From: JAHEKD01 sp965204695 | GTDB lineage: Bacteria > Pseudomonadota > Gammaproteobacteria > Arenicellales > JAHEKD01 | Direction of reading: 5' to 3' | Assembly: GCA_965204695.1 (NCBI GenBank) | Contig: OZ242007.1 | Span: 2,046,001-2,110,000 of the forward strand | DNA: 64,000 bases | Part shown: one piece after another, positions 61,278 through 64,000 of the stretch | How positions within the stretch are numbered: the stretch's first letter is position 1 | Layout of the letters: each line of letters begins with the position of its first letter | The notes under the pieces: model-generated | Told to the model about the DNA's origin: nothing | Database searches by the model: none | Seen by the model: only the letters and a program-made list of their open reading frames with translations | Translations under genes and position numbers: made by a program

Positions 61278-61835
61278 ATGTCGAACTACAATGATTTACC
61301 AGATAATTTACCTATACCTAAAGATGACGGTGCCTGCGATCATTTAACAGGTATGGCATTACCCGATATTAATCTAAACACGACTTCAAATACCCAAGTT
61401 AATTTATCTGAGCTAAGTGGCAAAACAGTTTTGTATTTTTATCCGATGACAGGTCAACCTGATGTGCCCCTACCAGATGGCTGGGATGGTATTCCTGGCG
61501 CACGAGGGTGTACGCCTCAGTCTTGTTCATTTCGTGACCATAAAAAAGAATTAGTGGATTTAGGTACCCAGGTTTTTGGTATCAGTAGTCAATCCAGTGA
61601 TTATCAACGCGAAGCTAAAGAACGCTTGCATTTGCCATTTGAGTTACTCAGTGACGAATCATTTCACTTAAAGCCCGCGCTGAGTTTACCTACATTTGAA
61701 ACGGCGGGTATGGAACTTTATAAACGAGTAACGTTGATTACCGAAGACGCAATCATCAAGAAAGTTTTTTATCCTGTTTTCCCTCCTGATCAAAATGCGG
61801 ATGATGTAATCAACTGGCTCAGAAAAAACAACTAA
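61278..61835 (+). CDS. PrxQ/BCP-family peroxiredoxin
   Basis: A 185-residue thiol peroxidase with ARGCTPQSCSFRDHKKEL. The first Cys is the peroxidatic residue and the second, four residues on, the resolving Cys of the PrxQ/BCP type. FYPMTGQPDVPLPDGWDGI is an insertion before it. It would reduce hydrogen peroxide and organic hydroperoxides. It is followed after 2 bp by the VOC gene, so it belongs to a small operon. Confidence 0.88.
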   Translation: MSNYNDLPDNLPIPKDDGACDHLTGMALPDINLNTTSNTQVNLSELSGKTVLYFYPMTGQPDVPLPDGWDGIPGARGCTPQSCSFRDHKKELVDLGTQVFGISSQSSDYQREAKERLHLPFELLSDESFHLKPALSLPTFETAGMELYKRVTLITEDAIIKKVFYPVFPPDQNADDVINWLRKNN

Positions 61836-61837
61836 TA

Positions 61838-62251
61838 ATGGAACTGGAAGGTGTAATTGAAACCGCCCTGTATACCGACGACATCGATGCTATGAAGGCG
61901 TTCTACCAAGATAAACTTGGTCTTGATTTAATTTCCGGCACCAAAGGTCGTTCGTTATTTTTTAAAATCGGCCGTACCATGCTGATTATTTTTGATCGCA
62001 GCTATACCGAGGATCAAGATATTTCGATTAATGGCAGTATAATTCCCGCACATGCAACCAAGGGCCGGGGTCACATTGCTTTTGAAGCCTGTGACGGAGA
62101 CTATGAACAGCACAAACAAAAGATCATTGATTTGAATATTGAAATTGAAAGTGAAATTGATTGGCCCAGCGGCAAAAGATCATTTTATTTTCGTGATCCT
62201 GACCAGCACAGTATTGAGATTGTTGAATATGGTTTTTGGGAACGACCATGA
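61838..62251 (+). CDS. VOC-family (glyoxalase/dioxygenase fold) protein
   Basis: A 137-residue metal-dependent protein of two beta-alpha-beta-beta-beta modules, with ETALYTDDIDAMKAFYQDKLGL, GHIAFEACDG and SFYFRDPDQHSIEIVEYG (metal His and Glu). Such proteins act as glyoxalases, fosfomycin-resistance enzymes or dioxygenases; the substrate is unclear. It overlaps the FAD oxidoreductase start (ATGA). Confidence 0.88.
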   Translation: MELEGVIETALYTDDIDAMKAFYQDKLGLDLISGTKGRSLFFKIGRTMLIIFDRSYTEDQDISINGSIIPAHATKGRGHIAFEACDGDYEQHKQKIIDLNIEIESEIDWPSGKRSFYFRDPDQHSIEIVEYGFWERP

Positions 62252-63552
62252 CTTGTGATTTGTTTACTTCCGATTTCAAAACACAACCTTATTGGTGGGA
62301 TGACGCTCCCAGGCCGGAACCAGAATCACAAGATATACCAAAATCAATTGATGTGATCATAGTCGGTTCGGGCTATACCGGACTAAATGCTGCCATTCAA
62401 ACTGCCCGGGGTGGGCGGTCTACCTTGGTATTGGACAAAGAAACCATTGGCTGGGGCTGCAGCTCACGCAATGGCGGACATGTTAGTAATAGTTTAAAAC
62501 CTGAATTTGCTCCACTAGCCAAGCGAATTGGTGCTGAGGCCGCTAAGGGAGTTTTGCAGGAAGGCCTAAATGCACTTCAATATATTGATGATTTGGTCAA
62601 ACAAGAAAATCTGGATATCGACTGGAAGCGATGTGGCCGCTTTTACGGCGCCCATAATCCACGCCAATTTAAACTCATGGTTGAGCACAAAGCCCAAACG
62701 GATGAACTGGATTATTTAAAATTACCCTATTTTATCGTTGATCCAAAAGACACCCATACCGAAATTGGCACTGATTTTTATCATGGTGGCAAGGTTTATC
62801 CTGATGTCGGATCATTACATCCAGGCAAGTATTCGCTGGAATTATTACGCCTAGCTAAAACTTCCGGTGCACAAGTGATTGGAAACTGTGAAGTCACTGA
62901 CATCAGCAAACAGAATAATGGCTTTCTAATCACGACCGCTAACGGCCAAGTTACAGCTCGTGACGTAGTAATTGCGACGAATGGTTATACCGGTAAGCTC
63001 TTCCCCTGGTTAAAACGGCGGGTTATTCCAATCGGTAGTTACATTATTGCCACCGAACCATTAGCGCCTGAATTAATGAACGAGTTACTTCCAACCCGAC
63101 GAGTAATCGTTGATTCCCGAACTCTAGTTTACTATTACCGTGCCTGCCCAGAAGATAAACGAATTTTATATGGCGGTCGTGTGGCATTGAGTGAAGGTGA
63201 TCCATTGAAAAGTGCTCCTATACTTCATAAACGGATGTGTGAAGTTTTCCCTCAACTAAATAGTACAAAAATCTCTCATACATGGATGGGTTTTGTTGCA
63301 TTTACTTTTGATACCATGCCTCATTTCGGTAAGCACAACGGGATGTATTTCTGCATGGGTTACTGTGGTTCAGGAGTGTCCTTAGCCAGTTATTTTGGGC
63401 GCAAGCTTGGTTTACAAGTCATCGATGATAAAGAAGGCGAGACACCTTTGGCTAACGTCGAATTTCAATCACGCCCTTATTACAATGGTAAACCCTGGTT
63501 CCTGGCACCCAGCATTGCTTATTATCAACTGCGGGATAGATTACCGATCTAG
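62248..63552 (+). CDS. FAD-dependent amine oxidoreductase (DAO family)
   Basis: A 434-residue flavoenzyme. FAD motif DVIIVGSGYTGLNAAIQTA (about 38-56), then VLDKETIGWGCSSRNGGHVS, the characteristic start of the PuuB/OrdL-like glycine and gamma-glutamylputrescine oxidase branch. The later VIATNGYTGKLFPWL is also typical. The ATG at 62248 gives an ATGA overlap with the VOC gene. It oxidises a secondary or primary amine of unknown identity. Aminophosphonate oxidases belong to the same superfamily, but nothing here specifies that. Confidence 0.85.
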   Translation: MTCDLFTSDFKTQPYWWDDAPRPEPESQDIPKSIDVIIVGSGYTGLNAAIQTARGGRSTLVLDKETIGWGCSSRNGGHVSNSLKPEFAPLAKRIGAEAAKGVLQEGLNALQYIDDLVKQENLDIDWKRCGRFYGAHNPRQFKLMVEHKAQTDELDYLKLPYFIVDPKDTHTEIGTDFYHGGKVYPDVGSLHPGKYSLELLRLAKTSGAQVIGNCEVTDISKQNNGFLITTANGQVTARDVVIATNGYTGKLFPWLKRRVIPIGSYIIATEPLAPELMNELLPTRRVIVDSRTLVYYYRACPEDKRILYGGRVALSEGDPLKSAPILHKRMCEVFPQLNSTKISHTWMGFVAFTFDTMPHFGKHNGMYFCMGYCGSGVSLASYFGRKLGLQVIDDKEGETPLANVEFQSRPYYNGKPWFLAPSIAYYQLRDRLPI

Positions 63553-63553
63553 A

Positions 63554-64000
63554 TTAGTTTGAGGTTATTTTTGTTAATTGTTCAAAGTTTAATTGGTCAA
63601 GGGAGTCAACAAACATTTCAGCACCTACATATCGATGTTTTGAGACCGGATTACTCTTATCCGGACAAACAACACATTTTATCCCAGCCGCAGAAGCTGC
63701 CTTTAAACCTTGTGGAGAGTCTTCAATCGCAATTACGTGCTCTGGTTTGACCATCATTTTTTCTAACGCATAAAAATATACATCAGGATAAGGCTTGGAA
63801 CGTTTAACAAAGGCACCTGAATAAAACGCTTCGAAATATTGATCGAGATTGAACTTTTCCAGGCATAGTTTGATCGACTCAATTCTGGAACCTGAGGCAA
63901 CACAAAGGCGAGTATGATTCGATAATTCTTTAATCAACTTGTCCGCGCCCGGTTTTATAGCTAGTTCCTGCTGGATCATTTTATCGTAGATGACTTTTTT
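63554..64000 (-). CDS. HAD-family hydrolase, 5' end beyond window
   Basis: The open frame continues to the window edge, so the N terminus with the nucleophilic Asp motif is missing. Visible parts: CVASGSRIESIK (motif II), the Lys in KRSKPYPDVYFYALEKM (motif III), and VIAIEDSPQGLKAASAAG (motif IV). This is the subfamily IA beta-phosphoglucomutase/phosphatase type. Phosphonatase (PhnX) is also HAD-IA, but the visible residues do not indicate it. Confidence 0.85.
   Translation of the reverse strand, partial: KKVIYDKMIQQELAIKPGADKLIKELSNHTRLCVASGSRIESIKLCLEKFNLDQYFEAFYSGAFVKRSKPYPDVYFYALEKMMVKPEHVIAIEDSPQGLKAASAAGIKCVVCPDKSNPVSKHRYVGAEMFVDSLDQLNFEQLTKITSN

Noticed and set aside
63554..64000. PhnX phosphonatase
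   Set aside because: The HAD-IA motifs match the general phosphoglucomutase-like group; the N-terminal half that would show PhnX cap residues is outside the window.
1..64000. CRISPR array, tRNA, rRNA or prophage
   Set aside because: No regularly spaced direct repeats, cloverleaf sequences, conserved rRNA stretches or phage structural genes were recognised.

Overview
The window looks like a chromosomal segment of a marine-type gammaproteobacterium of moderate-to-low GC content. This is inferred from the close match of the F1Fo ATP synthase proteins to Enterobacteria-type subunits, the rsmG-parA-parB-atpIBEFHAGDC order, the glmU-glmS pair on the same strand, and the mix of LysR, TetR and PiT genes. 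I cannot name the genus. No rRNA, tRNA or CRISPR array is visible.

Layout. 1-8 kb: a Bcr/CflA efflux pump, a vanadium haloperoxidase-porin operon facing a glycine-repeat protein and a two-component system, then ppnN. 8-11 kb: small membrane proteins and a DUF47-PiT phosphate uptake operon with a long palindrome in its promoter. 11-19.7 kb: a complete 2-aminoethylphosphonate (AEP) operon with an ABC importer, PhnW, PhnY and PhnA, and a divergent LysR regulator. 19.8-22.4 kb: a TIR-domain membrane protein and a TetR/oxidoreductase pair sharing two tandem palindromic operators. 22.5-28.7 kb: a class III PLP enzyme (PbfA-like), a phosphonate monoester hydrolase broken by one in-frame TGA, and a Rieske oxygenase-reductase operon with its own TetR regulator and operator. 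28.7-32.5 kb: a truncated CDF transporter, then glmS and glmU. 32.5-49.2 kb: a mixed accessory stretch with a MetC-like lyase, MarC, MsrP, a rhomboid protease, a CDGSH/HTH/OYE operon, a cysteine desulfurase-like protein, a trypsin-fold protein lacking two catalytic residues, PhzF, regulators, a frameshifted GFA gene, paired lipoproteins and an IS1182-type element. 49.2-59.4 kb: the atp operon, parB, parA and rsmG. 59.5-64 kb: a methyltransferase, a lipocalin, a peroxiredoxin, a VOC protein, a FAD oxidoreductase and the start-truncated end of a HAD hydrolase gene.

How the parts work together. From about 9 to 28 kb the genes centre on phosphorus acquisition. AEP is imported, transaminated by PhnW, oxidised by PhnY to phosphonoacetate, and cleaved by PhnA to phosphate and acetate. 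The neighbouring PbfA-like enzyme and phosphonate monoester hydrolase would feed further phosphonates into the same route. The adjacent Rieske oxygenase system has no assigned substrate and is the best candidate for an undescribed peripheral step. The region between glmU and atpC interrupts an order that is contiguous in many gammaproteobacteria, which fits accessory insertion. An IS element has landed in the loop of what reads as the atp terminator.
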